DNA of 46,838 bases from Akkermansiaceae bacterium (lineage in GTDB: Bacteria > Verrucomicrobiota > Verrucomicrobiia > Verrucomicrobiales > Akkermansiaceae), in NCBI GenBank assembly GCA_015062045.1, contig SUVJ01000008.1, positions 1 to 46,838 on the forward strand, written 5' to 3'. The position numbers were made by a program, and so were the translations under genes. Below, piece by piece: positions 26,403 through 34,952 of the stretch. Under the pieces are notes generated by a model. The model was not told the origin of the DNA and ran no database searches. It worked only from the letters and a program-made list of their open reading frames with translations. Each line of letters starts with the position of its first letter. Positions within the stretch are counted from its first letter, which is position 1.

Positions 26403-26467
26403 TTGCTTTATGTATACGCTTGTGATAATAGCATGGGGACAGGCTGATGCGGTTATTGTTATACCGC
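26403..26467 (+). promoter_or_regulatory. Candidate promoter and operator before the dksA-like gene
   Basis: TTGCTT at 26403-26408, 17-nt spacer, TAATAG at 26426-26431. Just after the predicted start of transcription lies an inverted repeat GCGGT-N9-ACCGC (26449-26467). Its place in the 5' leader fits an operator or a leader hairpin. The rest of the 238-bp space between malQ and this gene shows nothing else. Confidence 0.35.
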
Positions 26468-26507
26468 GCAAAAAGCTTTCAATCGCTCTCATTTTCCGTT
26501 ACACGAT

Positions 26508-27158
26508 ATGGCAACGACAAAGAAAACAACAACAACGACAGCCAAGGCTAAAAAATCCACAGAAACAAAGAAGCCGGCAGCTGAGAAAGCAAAACCCAAG
26601 GCAACACCTGCCAGAGAAGTGCTTACCCCCGAAGAAAAAGCACGCAAAGCCAAACTCAAAGAAACTTTGGCACTGCTGAAAGCAGACCCGGAATGGCCGG
26701 CCTTTTTGGAGGAACAGAAGAAAGCCCTGCTCGACTTGAGAGACAAGATGCTGCCCAACATGCAAGATGTAACGAGAGACCACCTGCGCAGTGGAGCCTC
26801 CAATGTTTCATCCTCCTCCGGGCAGCACATCGGCGATGCCGGCAGTGAAGCTGAGGTGAGAGACCTCACGATTCGACTTCTGGGCAAAGACCGTGAGCAA
26901 CTTTTTGAAATTGATGAAGCCCTGGAGCGTATTCGCCGCGGGTTTTACGGAATTTGCGAAATTTCTCTTGATCCCATCCCAAAAAAGCGGCTTCAGGCAC
27001 GCCCGTTCTGCCGTCTTACCGTAAAATGTCAGGAGGAATTCGAGAAAAAATATGGCTCTTATGCCAACTATAAAGCCAAAAATTCGGACCATGTGGGCTT
27101 TTCCGGGCTACAAAATGACATGGAAAGCGTATTTTCGCTTGACGAATCCGAAGAATAG
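26508..27158 (+). CDS. DksA/TraR-family protein with incomplete zinc finger
   Basis: 216 aa. Residues 1-35 are a Lys/Thr/Ala-rich tail. A helical coiled region follows, with GDAGSEAEVRDLTIRLL and ALERIRRGFYGIC marking the DksA/TraR core. The zinc site normally has four Cys (CxxC and CxxC). Here YGICEIS keeps one Cys of the first pair, and PFCRLTVKCQ has two Cys five residues apart rather than three, so zinc binding may be weak or absent. DksA-type proteins bind RNA polymerase through the secondary channel and modulate transcription with ppGpp. Genes for bL33, bS18 and FolE2 follow in the same direction. Confidence 0.82.
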   Translation: MATTKKTTTTTAKAKKSTETKKPAAEKAKPKATPAREVLTPEEKARKAKLKETLALLKADPEWPAFLEEQKKALLDLRDKMLPNMQDVTRDHLRSGASNVSSSSGQHIGDAGSEAEVRDLTIRLLGKDREQLFEIDEALERIRRGFYGICEISLDPIPKKRLQARPFCRLTVKCQEEFEKKYGSYANYKAKNSDHVGFSGLQNDMESVFSLDESEE

Positions 27159-27196
27159 TGTAGAATAGGCGCCCGCAAGTCAACAACATCACAATT

Positions 27197-27370
27197 ATGC
27201 CTAGAGATATCATCATCCTGGAATGCACCGAGGCTAAGGCAGAGGGTAAGACCCCCTCTCGCTACGTCACCACTCGTAACAAGAAGAGCCAGCGCACCCC
27301 CGGCCGTCTGGAGAAGGTTAAGTTTAACCCCTACCTCAAGCGCCGTACGCTGCATCGCGAGATGCGCTAA
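27197..27370 (+). CDS. rpmG: 50S ribosomal protein bL33
   Basis: 57 aa. [30 protein letters not shown] and LHREMR are the family's conserved stretches. It lacks the paired CxxC motifs of the zinc-binding form, so it is a C-minus type. It lies 38 bp after the DksA-like gene and 30 bp before rpsR. Start ATG at 27197 has no Shine-Dalgarno. Confidence 0.92.
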   Translation: MPRDIIILECTEAKAEGKTPSRYVTTRNKKSQRTPGRLEKVKFNPYLKRRTLHREMR

Positions 27371-27400
27371 TCCTCTGCAAACCGGAAAAATCTATATACT

Positions 27401-27646
27401 ATGATTACTGAATTCAAGAGCGTTGAGCGTCGTATCCGTTTCCGCACCTGCAACAAGACAATGCCCCGTCGTCGCATTGACATCCCCGCCGGTGCCGTTG
27501 ATATGTGCAACCCCGAGTTCCTTTCCAAGTTCACGTCTGAGACGGGCAAGATTCTTCCCCGCCGTGTGACGGGTGTATCTGCCAAGATGCACCGCAAGAT
27601 CACGCGCGAGATTCGCCGCGCCCGTGCCGTGAACCTGCTCCCCTGA
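27401..27646 (+). CDS. rpsR: 30S ribosomal protein bS18
   Basis: 81 aa. The C-terminal half [20 protein letters not shown], with the RARAVNLLP end, is diagnostic of bS18. The N-terminal zinc-type CxxC is absent (RTCNKTMP), so it is a C-minus-like version. Here rpsR sits beside rpmG rather than with rpsF, ssb or rplI, the more common arrangement. A strong terminator follows. Confidence 0.93.
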   Translation: MITEFKSVERRIRFRTCNKTMPRRRIDIPAGAVDMCNPEFLSKFTSETGKILPRRVTGVSAKMHRKITREIRRARAVNLLP

Positions 27647-27696
27647 TCCCACTCAATATGGAGGAGTTCTCGACGGCAGATTGTCGTTGATACTTA

Positions 27697-27740
27697 GAGG
27701 GAGCTTGCACGCGTATGCCTGCAAGCTCCCCTCCGTTTTT
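27697..27740 (+). terminator. Rho-independent terminator after rpsR
   Basis: GGGAGCTTGCA (27699-27709) pairs with TGCAAGCTCCC (27720-27730); five T follow. It separates the ribosomal genes from folE2, which starts 38 bp later. Confidence 0.88.
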
Positions 27741-27777
27741 CCCCTGATTACAACGGCTCCGCAACATAAGTCTGATA

Positions 27778-28566
27778 ATGAAAGAGTTAAAAGACACCCA
27801 AAACGAACGAGACACCCGCCAGATATCGATTGATAGGGTGGGGATTCGTGGGGTACGCTACCCCATCATTGTCAGCGATAAAGAAAACAGGACCCAATCT
27901 ACCGTAGCAAAATTGGCCCTGATGGTCGATTTGCCGGAGGAATATAAAGGCACCCACATGAGCCGCTTTGTAGAGGCTTTGCATGAGCACCGCCGATACT
28001 TAGATGTGCACTCTGCCGTGCGCCTGCCCTCCCGATTACTGAGAAAACTGCCGGCACAACGTGCGCGGGTGGAAATTGATTTTCCCTTCTTCCGGCTCAA
28101 AAAAGCCCCTGTTAGCGGAATGGAGGGTATGATGGATTATGATGTGCGCTTTGAGATTGATGCGGAGCGCAACAAGCCCGGCACATTTACCTTAACCATC
28201 AAAGTGCCGGTAACAACTTTATGCCCCTGCTCTAAAGCCATGAGCGAGCGTGGCGCCCATAACCAGAGGGGCATTGTCACCTACTCCGTAAGGTTCTCTG
28301 ATGCGGCGGTGTGGATTGAGGACCTCATTGATTTGGTGGAGGATTGCGCCAGTTGCCAGGTATACAGCTTACTCAAACGGCCCGATGAAAAGTACGTAAC
28401 GGACAAAGCCTACGAGAACCCCGTTTTTGTGGAAGACTTGGTGCGCAACGTAGCCTTGGCAACGGAGCGTTACAACGCATTCTCATGGTACCGCATTGAG
28501 GCAGAGAATTTTGAATCCATCCACAACCACAATGCCTACGCCTGCATTGAACGCACCGTAGAGTAA
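27778..28566 (+). CDS. folE2: GTP cyclohydrolase FolE2 (GCYH-IB)
   Basis: 262 aa, COG1469 family. Converts GTP to dihydroneopterin triphosphate for folate or queuosine. The catalytic motif LCPCSKAMSERGAHNQRG is present, and the overall arrangement fits the family, including the closing ENFESIHNHNAYA with its conserved Glu-His pair. FolE2 enzymes do not require zinc in the way FolE does and in several bacteria are induced under zinc shortage. No Zur-type box is recognisable in the 38 bp between the upstream terminator and the start, so its promoter is unclear. Confidence 0.95.
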   Translation: MKELKDTQNERDTRQISIDRVGIRGVRYPIIVSDKENRTQSTVAKLALMVDLPEEYKGTHMSRFVEALHEHRRYLDVHSAVRLPSRLLRKLPAQRARVEIDFPFFRLKKAPVSGMEGMMDYDVRFEIDAERNKPGTFTLTIKVPVTTLCPCSKAMSERGAHNQRGIVTYSVRFSDAAVWIEDLIDLVEDCASCQVYSLLKRPDEKYVTDKAYENPVFVEDLVRNVALATERYNAFSWYRIEAENFESIHNHNAYACIERTVE

Positions 28567-28593
28567 TAAAAAAGCCTATATCATTACACAAGC

Positions 28594-28620
28594 ACGCCGC
28601 ACATATAACAGGTGCGGCGT
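28594..28620. terminator. Hairpin between convergent folE2 and ugd
   Basis: ACGCCGCAC / GTGCGGCGT with a 9-base loop and a short TTT tail on the plus strand. It probably serves as the folE2 terminator and may work in both directions. Confidence 0.7.
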
Positions 28621-28657
28621 TTATAATTTCGGCGAAGCGTGTTTCTGTTTTAGCTCC

Positions 28658-29983
28658 TTACCTTTCAGGGCGAAGCGTTTTGCGACCGATGGAGTGATAC
28701 TCAAACCCGGCGTGCAAGGCATTTTCCCCGTGCAAGAGGTTGCGGCCATCGAAAATAATGGGCAGACGCATCAAATCCCTCACCTTGACCAAGTTGGCCA
28801 TGGCAAACTGTTTCCACTCTGTGGCAACAATGAGAATCTCGGCATCCCGAGTGCACTCGTACATATCTGCAACAATGTTAACATCATACCCGGAGAGGGC
28901 GGCAGCCCCTGTTTCTGCTGCTTTGGGGTCGTATGCGGTTACATAAGCACCTTCATCACACAGGCGCTTAATGAGCTTAATGGCAACGGACTCACGAACG
29001 TCATCCGTATTCTGCTTAAAGGCAAGCCCCCAAACGGCAATACGTTTTTTACGCAGCACCCACAGTTTTTTACGAATGCGTTTCAGGAAGCGCTCCAGCT
29101 GTTGCTCGTTGATATTTTCAACCTCACGTAAAATGGTCATGGGGGCACCCAGCTGATCTGCCACGTTGATGAAGCCCTTAACATCTTTGGGGAAACATGA
29201 ACCACCATAGCCAAGGCCGGCATTAAGGAAGTGGCGGGAGATGCGTTTATCCATACCAATGCCCTGCGCTACCAGCTCAACATCTGCCCCGGCTTTTTCA
29301 CACACGGCGGAAACGGCATTGATATAGGAAATTTTAAGAGCCAGGAAGGAATTGGCCGCGTGCTTGATAAGCTCTGCGGAATGCAGATCCACCTCGACAA
29401 TGGGGGCATTGAAAGGTTGGTATACACGCTTCATGTAATCCATGGCCCGCTGAGAATCGGCACCAATCACCACGCGGTCCGGGTTCATCAGGTCTGCCAC
29501 GGCACTGCCCTCTCTCAAGAACTCGGGGTTAGATACCACATCGACATCCACATCCCCCTTAGCATAGCGAGCAATGACCTGAAACACCTTACTGCCGGTG
29601 CTGACAGGCACGGTGGATTTATCCACAATGATGCGGTAGCCCGTCTCCGGGGTGATAACATCCGCAATTTCATGGGATACGGCTTCTATGTATGAAAGGT
29701 CTACGGAGCCGTCCTCATGCGGGGGAGTAGGCACAGCTATAAAGATAATCTCACAAGATTTTACTGCGGCTGCAAGATCTGTGGTAAATGTTAGACGCCC
29801 GGCAGATACGTTGGAAAGAATCATCTCCTCCAAATCCGGTTCATAAATCGGCACACGCCCCTCCAACAGCGCATTTACTTTGGCTTGGTTATTATCCACA
29901 CACACAACATTATGCCCCACCTCTGCAAAGCAAGTGCCAGTTGTCAAGCCCACGTACCCGGTTCCGATGATTGCTAGATTCAT
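28658..29983 (-). CDS. ugd: UDP-glucose 6-dehydrogenase
   Basis: 441 aa from the ATG at 29983 (NLAIIGTGYVGLTTG follows at once); the ATG at 30016 would add 11 unrelated residues. Oxidises UDP-glucose to UDP-glucuronate with NAD, for capsule or lipopolysaccharide sugars. The Rossmann GxGxxG is GTGYVG, and the catalytic Cys263 lies in GYGGSCFPKD. NSFLALKISYINA holds the conserved Lys. The C-terminal UDP-binding domain has WGLAFKQNTDDVRESVA. GDP-mannose dehydrogenase is a less likely alternative. Divergent from fucP; no operon partner in the window. Confidence 0.93.
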   Translation of the reverse strand: MNLAIIGTGYVGLTTGTCFAEVGHNVVCVDNNQAKVNALLEGRVPIYEPDLEEMILSNVSAGRLTFTTDLAAAVKSCEIIFIAVPTPPHEDGSVDLSYIEAVSHEIADVITPETGYRIIVDKSTVPVSTGSKVFQVIARYAKGDVDVDVVSNPEFLREGSAVADLMNPDRVVIGADSQRAMDYMKRVYQPFNAPIVEVDLHSAELIKHAANSFLALKISYINAVSAVCEKAGADVELVAQGIGMDKRISRHFLNAGLGYGGSCFPKDVKGFINVADQLGAPMTILREVENINEQQLERFLKRIRKKLWVLRKKRIAVWGLAFKQNTDDVRESVAIKLIKRLCDEGAYVTAYDPKAAETGAAALSGYDVNIVADMYECTRDAEILIVATEWKQFAMANLVKVRDLMRLPIIFDGRNLLHGENALHAGFEYHSIGRKTLRPER

Positions 29984-30063
29984 ATTTAACAAACGGTGCT
30001 TAGATAATGCTAACAAATTTTAAATATAAATCAAGGCTTTTTCTTTTCTTACCATGTTTTATC

Positions 30064-30091
30064 TTGACATGGGGAATAAGAATGGTATTCT
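30064..30091 (+). promoter_or_regulatory. Candidate fucP promoter with overlapping palindrome
   Basis: TTGACA at 30064-30069, 16-nt spacer, TATTCT at 30086-30091. An inverted repeat AGAAT-GGT-ATTCT (30079-30091) covers the -10, a natural place for a repressor. The start of transcription would be near 30098, so translation from the ATG at 30101 would be leaderless. Confidence 0.4.
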
Positions 30092-30100
30092 GTACATAAT

Positions 30101-31960
30101 ATGAGCAAGTACGTAAAAGGAGACATGACACCGGTGGTGCCACGGCGTTTCCGTACCGTGTTTTTCATGCTTGTAGCGTGTTTTGCGCTGTGGGGGTTGC
30201 TGAACAACATGACGGATAACTTGGTACCGGCCTTTGAAACCATATTTGGTATAAAGCCCTCAGAGTCTGCCGGCGTGCAGATTTCATTCTACGGAGCTTA
30301 CGCCGTATTGGCTATTTTTGCCGCCATGATGGTGGAGGAGTTTTCATATAGAACCGGTGTGCTCGCAGGCTTAGGATTCTATATTTTAGGTGCCTTGATT
30401 TATATACCGGCCTGTATTGCGCAGAGCTTCGACCTCTACCTGCTGGGCATCTTTATTCTGGCTGGCGGGTTATCGATATTGGAGACAAGCTGTAACCCCT
30501 ACGTTTTATCCTTGGGGCCGGAGAAAACAGCCGTGCGCCGACTGAACTTTGCACAGGCGTTCAACCCGGTGGGGTCTCTTGCCGGCATTTTCTTAGCTAA
30601 ATACCTTATTTTGGCTAACTTGGAGGGCAACAGCAAAGCGGTTCAACTTTTCTGGGTATGCGTACCCTATGTAGGTTTGATTGCCGTGGCCGCAGTCATC
30701 TGGTTCTTCTTTGTGCGTTACAAAGAACCTGAAAGCGGCTCTGAGCAGTATGAGACCCCGGCTCAGGATGACACCATGAAAACAGGTATCAGCAAGCCGA
30801 AACTCATCGGCATGTACGGCCTGTGCATTGCTATTCCTGTAGCCATTCTGGTATGCATTAACACGCTTCACGTTACCCCAAAATTGGAGGAAGCGCAAAA
30901 GGCGATTGCAGCGGAATCTGCAGCTACAGCTGCGCTTATCGTAACCACCCCCGGTGAGGACGGCAAAACGGCATGGGATATAGCCACCGCCAAAGGATTT
31001 ACACAAGCGGCTGATAAGATTAAGGCTCTTGCCGCTCAGGGGGGCGCCCCGGCAGAAGCTACGGAGCTTAGTGAGGAAGTCAAAGGTAAAGCCGCAGCTC
31101 TGCAAACGGAGCTGAATAAGAGCAAAGATGACAAAGGCGCAAGCGATGTTGTCAACAAATATACGGACAAGAAGATCTCTGCCAAAGATGTAAGCATTTG
31201 GGGCAACATGGTGTTCCAGCTAATCTTTGTAATGATGGGTCCCATCGTATTCACGCTCCTGATTAAGAACTACAGAGATATGCTCATACAGCTGCTGAGA
31301 CTTCCGCGTTACTGGGTGGGTGTGATAGCTCAGTTCTTCTACGTGGGTGTGCAGATTGCCGCTTGGACCTGGCTGAACAAGTATTGCTGCGCCCAGCTCG
31401 GCATAGAGTCCGATGTTGCTGCAACATACTACATCATCTCCCTCATCCTCTTCATTGTATGCCGCTGGGTAGCCACCTATTACATGAAGAAATTCAACCC
31501 TGCCGACATGATGGCTCTGTTTGCCGTAGTGGCTGTGGGGTGCTGTTTCGGCACCATGTACCTGCCCACGAAGGTGTTGTTCACCATCGGTGGGCTGCCG
31601 TTCTCCCTCAACATCATTTGCCTTATCCTGATGTCCGGAGGCATGAGCCTGATGTTCCCGACCATTTATGGTATTGCCTTGGGCGGCCTTAACAGCCGAA
31701 TCGTTAAGTTGGGTGCAGCAGGGCTTATCATGGCTATTTTGGGTGGTGCCGTTATCACCCCGTGGATGGGCTCCATTGTGGAAAGCTCCGGCAGCTGCTG
31801 GCTTGCCCTTACCCCGGGTGCAGATTCCACATGGGACTACATTTTGAGCACCTCTGACCAATCCGTGCGTGCGGCATTCATTGTACCGGCCATCTGCTTT
31901 ACGGTTGTGCTGGTATACAGCTTGATGTTCCGTAAGCCCCTTACTTCATCCGATAAATAA
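30101..31960 (+). CDS. fucP: FucP-like L-fucose:H+ symporter with extra domain
   Basis: 619 aa, about 180 longer than E. coli FucP. MFS proton symporter for L-fucose. FucP marks are FALWGLLNNMTDNLVPAF (Asp39), SFYGAYAVLA, GGLSILETSCNPYV (Glu128) and RRLNFAQAFNPVGS (Asn155); these acidic and Asn residues correspond to the substrate/proton sites of E. coli FucP. The second half resumes at VGVIAQFFYVGVQIAAWTW. In between are two additional helices (about 235-256 and 367-388) that flank a 110-residue Ala/Lys-rich insert, predicted periplasmic. The ATG at 30125 is an alternative start: AAAGGAG precedes it closely. fucI follows after 27 bp. Confidence 0.9.
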   Translation: MSKYVKGDMTPVVPRRFRTVFFMLVACFALWGLLNNMTDNLVPAFETIFGIKPSESAGVQISFYGAYAVLAIFAAMMVEEFSYRTGVLAGLGFYILGALIYIPACIAQSFDLYLLGIFILAGGLSILETSCNPYVLSLGPEKTAVRRLNFAQAFNPVGSLAGIFLAKYLILANLEGNSKAVQLFWVCVPYVGLIAVAAVIWFFFVRYKEPESGSEQYETPAQDDTMKTGISKPKLIGMYGLCIAIPVAILVCINTLHVTPKLEEAQKAIAAESAATAALIVTTPGEDGKTAWDIATAKGFTQAADKIKALAAQGGAPAEATELSEEVKGKAAALQTELNKSKDDKGASDVVNKYTDKKISAKDVSIWGNMVFQLIFVMMGPIVFTLLIKNYRDMLIQLLRLPRYWVGVIAQFFYVGVQIAAWTWLNKYCCAQLGIESDVAATYYIISLILFIVCRWVATYYMKKFNPADMMALFAVVAVGCCFGTMYLPTKVLFTIGGLPFSLNIICLILMSGGMSLMFPTIYGIALGGLNSRIVKLGAAGLIMAILGGAVITPWMGSIVESSGSCWLALTPGADSTWDYILSTSDQSVRAAFIVPAICFTVVLVYSLMFRKPLTSSDK

Positions 31961-31987
31961 AACATTTAACCCTAAAATATAACGTAT

Positions 31988-33769
31988 ATGAAATACGACA
32001 CATTACCGACCATCGGCATTCGCCCCACGATTGACGGCCGCCGCCTCGGCGTTCGTGAATCTCTGGAAGACCAGACCATGAACATGGCCAAGGCTGCAGC
32101 AGCCTTGATTGAAGCCAATGTTACCCACGCTAACGGTCAGCCCGTTAAGTGTGTAATTGCCGACACCACCATTGGTGGCCCGGCAGAGGCAGCCGCATGC
32201 AACCAAAAGTTTGCAGAGAACAACGTAGGCTGCTCCCTTATCGTGACCCCCTGCTGGTGCTACATTACAGAAACCTTTGAAACAGATGCCACCACCCCCA
32301 AAGCCATTTGGGGCTTTAACGGCACGGAGCGCCCCGGTGCCGTGTACCTGGCAGCTGCACTTGCCGGTTATGCGCAGAAGGGCGTACCCGCATTCTCCAT
32401 CTATGGGCACGATGTGCAGGATGCTGATGACACCAGCATCCCCGAGGACGTGGCAGAGAAGATTCTGCGCTTTGCCCGCGCCGGCCTCACCGTAGCAACA
32501 CTGCGAGGCAAGGGCTATCTTTCCATCGGTGGTTGCTCCATGGGTATTGCCGGTTCTATTCTCGACCACTCCTTCTGGGAAGCCTACTTGGGCATGCGCG
32601 TACAACCGGTTGACATGACCGAGGTACGCCGCCGCATGGAGCTGGGCATCTATGACAAGGCTGAGTTTGACCTTGCCATGGAGTGGGCCAAGAAGTATGT
32701 GAAGATTGGCCCGGACCGCAACCGCCCCGACCTTGTACTCTCCCCCGAGGAGAAGGAGCGCACCCTGCGCGAGAGCATCCTGATGACCATCATCTTCCGC
32801 GACATGATGCATGGCAACCCCTACCTCAAGACCATCGACCGTGAGGAAGAAGGCTTGGGCTTCAACGCCATTTGCGGTGGGTTCCAAGGGCAGCGTCACT
32901 GGACGGACTTCTACCCCAACGGTGATATGGCGGAGTCCCTGCTCAACAGCACCTTCGACTGGAACGGCCCGCGTGAGGCTATCCCCTTTGCAACGGAGAA
33001 CGATGCCATGAACGGCGTGTGCATGCTCTTGCTGCACCAGCTCACCGGCCGTGCTGCCTGCTTCTCCGACATCCGCACCTACTGGAGCCCTGCTGCCGTG
33101 AAACGTGTGACGGGTTACACCATGGAGGGCCTGGCCAAGGACGGCATCATGCACCTCATCAACTCCGGTTCTACGGCTCTGGACGGCAACATGCACGCCA
33201 CCGCTCCCGATGGCACCCCCATCATGAAGAAGACCGGTGAAACCACACAGGCCGACATTGAGGCCATGATGGGTGCCTCCGAGTGGTGCCCGGCCAACCG
33301 CGAGTACTTCCGTGGCGGCGGCTATTCCCTGCACTTCGTATCCAAGGGCAATGTACCCGTAACCATGATTCGTATGAACTTGGTAAAGGGCCAAGGCCCC
33401 GTGCTGACCATTGTGGAAGGGTGGACCTGCGACCTGCCACAGGATGTAAACGACAAGCTCGACCAGCGCACTGACCCGGGTTGGCCCACCACTTGGTTTG
33501 CCCCGCGCCTTACCGGCAAGGGCGGCTTCAAGGATGTGTACACCGTCATGGCCAACATGGGCGCCAACCACGGTGCTTGGACCTACGGCCACATCGGCGC
33601 AGACATCATTACCTTGGCCTCCATGCTCCGCATCCCCGTATATGCACACAACGTGCCCGAGGATAAGGTATACCGCCCCGCCGCTTGGGATCTGTTCGGC
33701 ACCGCCGACCCCGAGGGTGCAGACTTCCGCGCCTGCGCCAACTTTGGCCCCATTTACGGCAAGTATTAA
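31988..33769 (+). CDS. fucI: L-fucose isomerase
   Basis: 593 aa, very close to E. coli FucI in length. Interconverts L-fucose and L-fuculose with Mn2+ (also D-arabinose). The metal and catalytic residues fall at exactly the E. coli numbers: Glu337 in ATEND, Asp361 in FSDIRTYW and His528 in [21 protein letters not shown] and the N-terminal [19 protein letters not shown] are also diagnostic. It sits 27 bp after fucP, so the pair is one unit, and it ends in a perfect terminator before the next gene. Confidence 0.96.
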   Translation: MKYDTLPTIGIRPTIDGRRLGVRESLEDQTMNMAKAAAALIEANVTHANGQPVKCVIADTTIGGPAEAAACNQKFAENNVGCSLIVTPCWCYITETFETDATTPKAIWGFNGTERPGAVYLAAALAGYAQKGVPAFSIYGHDVQDADDTSIPEDVAEKILRFARAGLTVATLRGKGYLSIGGCSMGIAGSILDHSFWEAYLGMRVQPVDMTEVRRRMELGIYDKAEFDLAMEWAKKYVKIGPDRNRPDLVLSPEEKERTLRESILMTIIFRDMMHGNPYLKTIDREEEGLGFNAICGGFQGQRHWTDFYPNGDMAESLLNSTFDWNGPREAIPFATENDAMNGVCMLLLHQLTGRAACFSDIRTYWSPAAVKRVTGYTMEGLAKDGIMHLINSGSTALDGNMHATAPDGTPIMKKTGETTQADIEAMMGASEWCPANREYFRGGGYSLHFVSKGNVPVTMIRMNLVKGQGPVLTIVEGWTCDLPQDVNDKLDQRTDPGWPTTWFAPRLTGKGGFKDVYTVMANMGANHGAWTYGHIGADIITLASMLRIPVYAHNVPEDKVYRPAAWDLFGTADPEGADFRACANFGPIYGKY

Positions 33770-33780
33770 TTAATTCTTCA

Positions 33781-33818
33781 ACTGCCCTGCCGATAAAATG
33801 AATCGGCAGGGCAGTTTT
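33781..33818 (+). terminator. Rho-independent terminator of fucP-fucI
   Basis: Perfect 14-bp stem ACTGCCCTGCCGAT / ATCGGCAGGGCAGT with a 7-base loop and a short TTTT tail. The ATG at 33798 lies in this hairpin, so it is not used as a start by the following gene. Confidence 0.88.
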
Positions 33819-33830
33819 GCCTTATACGCC

Positions 33831-34946
33831 ATGAACCCCAAGTATAAAAAAATATATTGCTGCACCCCCGTTGCGTTTCAATCCAACGATGGATTCTGGA
33901 TTCGTGACACAGGATTGATTTGCACATCATTGCGCAACATGGGTGTTGAAAGCAAATGCATTATGCCATTACCGTTTTATAATGGAGACCAAACGGAACA
34001 CCTCATCCGCACGGAATACAAAAATCTCAAATCTGTTGCATGGTGGAAAAGTTTGGGCATAGATGCACTTGTGTTGTATTCTTGGGGTGCACCAAAGTAT
34101 TTACCCATTGCAAGAGCTGTAAAAAAGGCTGGTATCAGGTTGATGATTCATATGGATTGCACCGATGATATTGCCGGGGCTTTTGGTACCAATACTCCAT
34201 TATACAAGCGAGCTGCAAAGCTTATTCGGTGTACACTTGCAGATATTTTCCGCGTTTGGCATTTAAAACAGGCAGACACCATCACCATGGGCGAAACGGC
34301 GGCAGAGCACCTGAGTTCTCACCTATTTTACGGTAAATGGTTGCTCAACAAACTCTTCCCGACTCCGTGCCCGGTTTCTCCCTTATGTAAATATAATGGA
34401 GAAGAAAAAAAAGATACCATTCTATGCATTGGCAGATGGGATGACGTTGTACAAAAACGCCCCATCTTTATGATGCAAACATTGGAGCACTACTACAAAA
34501 CAGGAGGAACAGCCATAACCAAAATATTCGGCACTATTACGGATAAATTAAAAGAATTTCATTCCAAACTACCTTCTCAAATTGCCGAGAAAATACATTT
34601 GTGCGGATACATAGCCAATCATCAATTACGCACACAATATAAGGAAGCAAAAATCATCTTATGCCCATCAAGCTTTGAATCCTCACATATTGTATCAGCC
34701 GAAGGTCTTTGCTGTGGCTGTTCCGTAGTTGTACCATTTAGACTGAAACCGCTCCGAGATATCTGCTGGTACACCACAAAAAACTCAGGCACAATTTCCC
34801 AAAAAGACACACCGGAATCATTAGCCCAAGCCATTCACCGGGAAATCAATGAATGGGCATGCGGAAAGAGGAATCCATATGCCATAGCCGAGGCATGGCA
34901 ACCATATTTTCATGTAGATAAAGTATTCAATAAAATATTCCAATAA
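33831..34946 (+). CDS. GT-B glycosyltransferase (group 1-like)
   Basis: 371 aa from the ATG at 33831. C-terminal ILCPSSFESSHIVSAEGLCCGCSVVVP is the nucleotide-sugar-binding region of GT4-like enzymes, here with EGLCCGC in place of the usual EAMACG; ILCIGRWDD is the start of the donor domain. No signal peptide, so cytoplasmic. Acceptor and donor are unknown. Base composition is clearly more AT-rich than fucI and it lies between a terminator and fucK, so it looks like an insertion into the fucose locus. fucK starts 6 bp after its stop and would depend on this gene's transcript. Confidence 0.8.
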   Translation: MNPKYKKIYCCTPVAFQSNDGFWIRDTGLICTSLRNMGVESKCIMPLPFYNGDQTEHLIRTEYKNLKSVAWWKSLGIDALVLYSWGAPKYLPIARAVKKAGIRLMIHMDCTDDIAGAFGTNTPLYKRAAKLIRCTLADIFRVWHLKQADTITMGETAAEHLSSHLFYGKWLLNKLFPTPCPVSPLCKYNGEEKKDTILCIGRWDDVVQKRPIFMMQTLEHYYKTGGTAITKIFGTITDKLKEFHSKLPSQIAEKIHLCGYIANHQLRTQYKEAKIILCPSSFESSHIVSAEGLCCGCSVVVPFRLKPLRDICWYTTKNSGTISQKDTPESLAQAIHREINEWACGKRNPYAIAEAWQPYFHVDKVFNKIFQ

Positions 34947-34952
34947 ATCACT

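Noticed and set aside
32003..33649. 548-codon minus-strand frame
   Set aside because: It is antisense to fucI, whose catalytic residues match E. coli numbering exactly.
33798..33830. Upstream ATG for the glycosyltransferase
   Set aside because: It falls in the loop of the perfect fucI terminator; the next ATG at 33831 starts a normal N-terminus.
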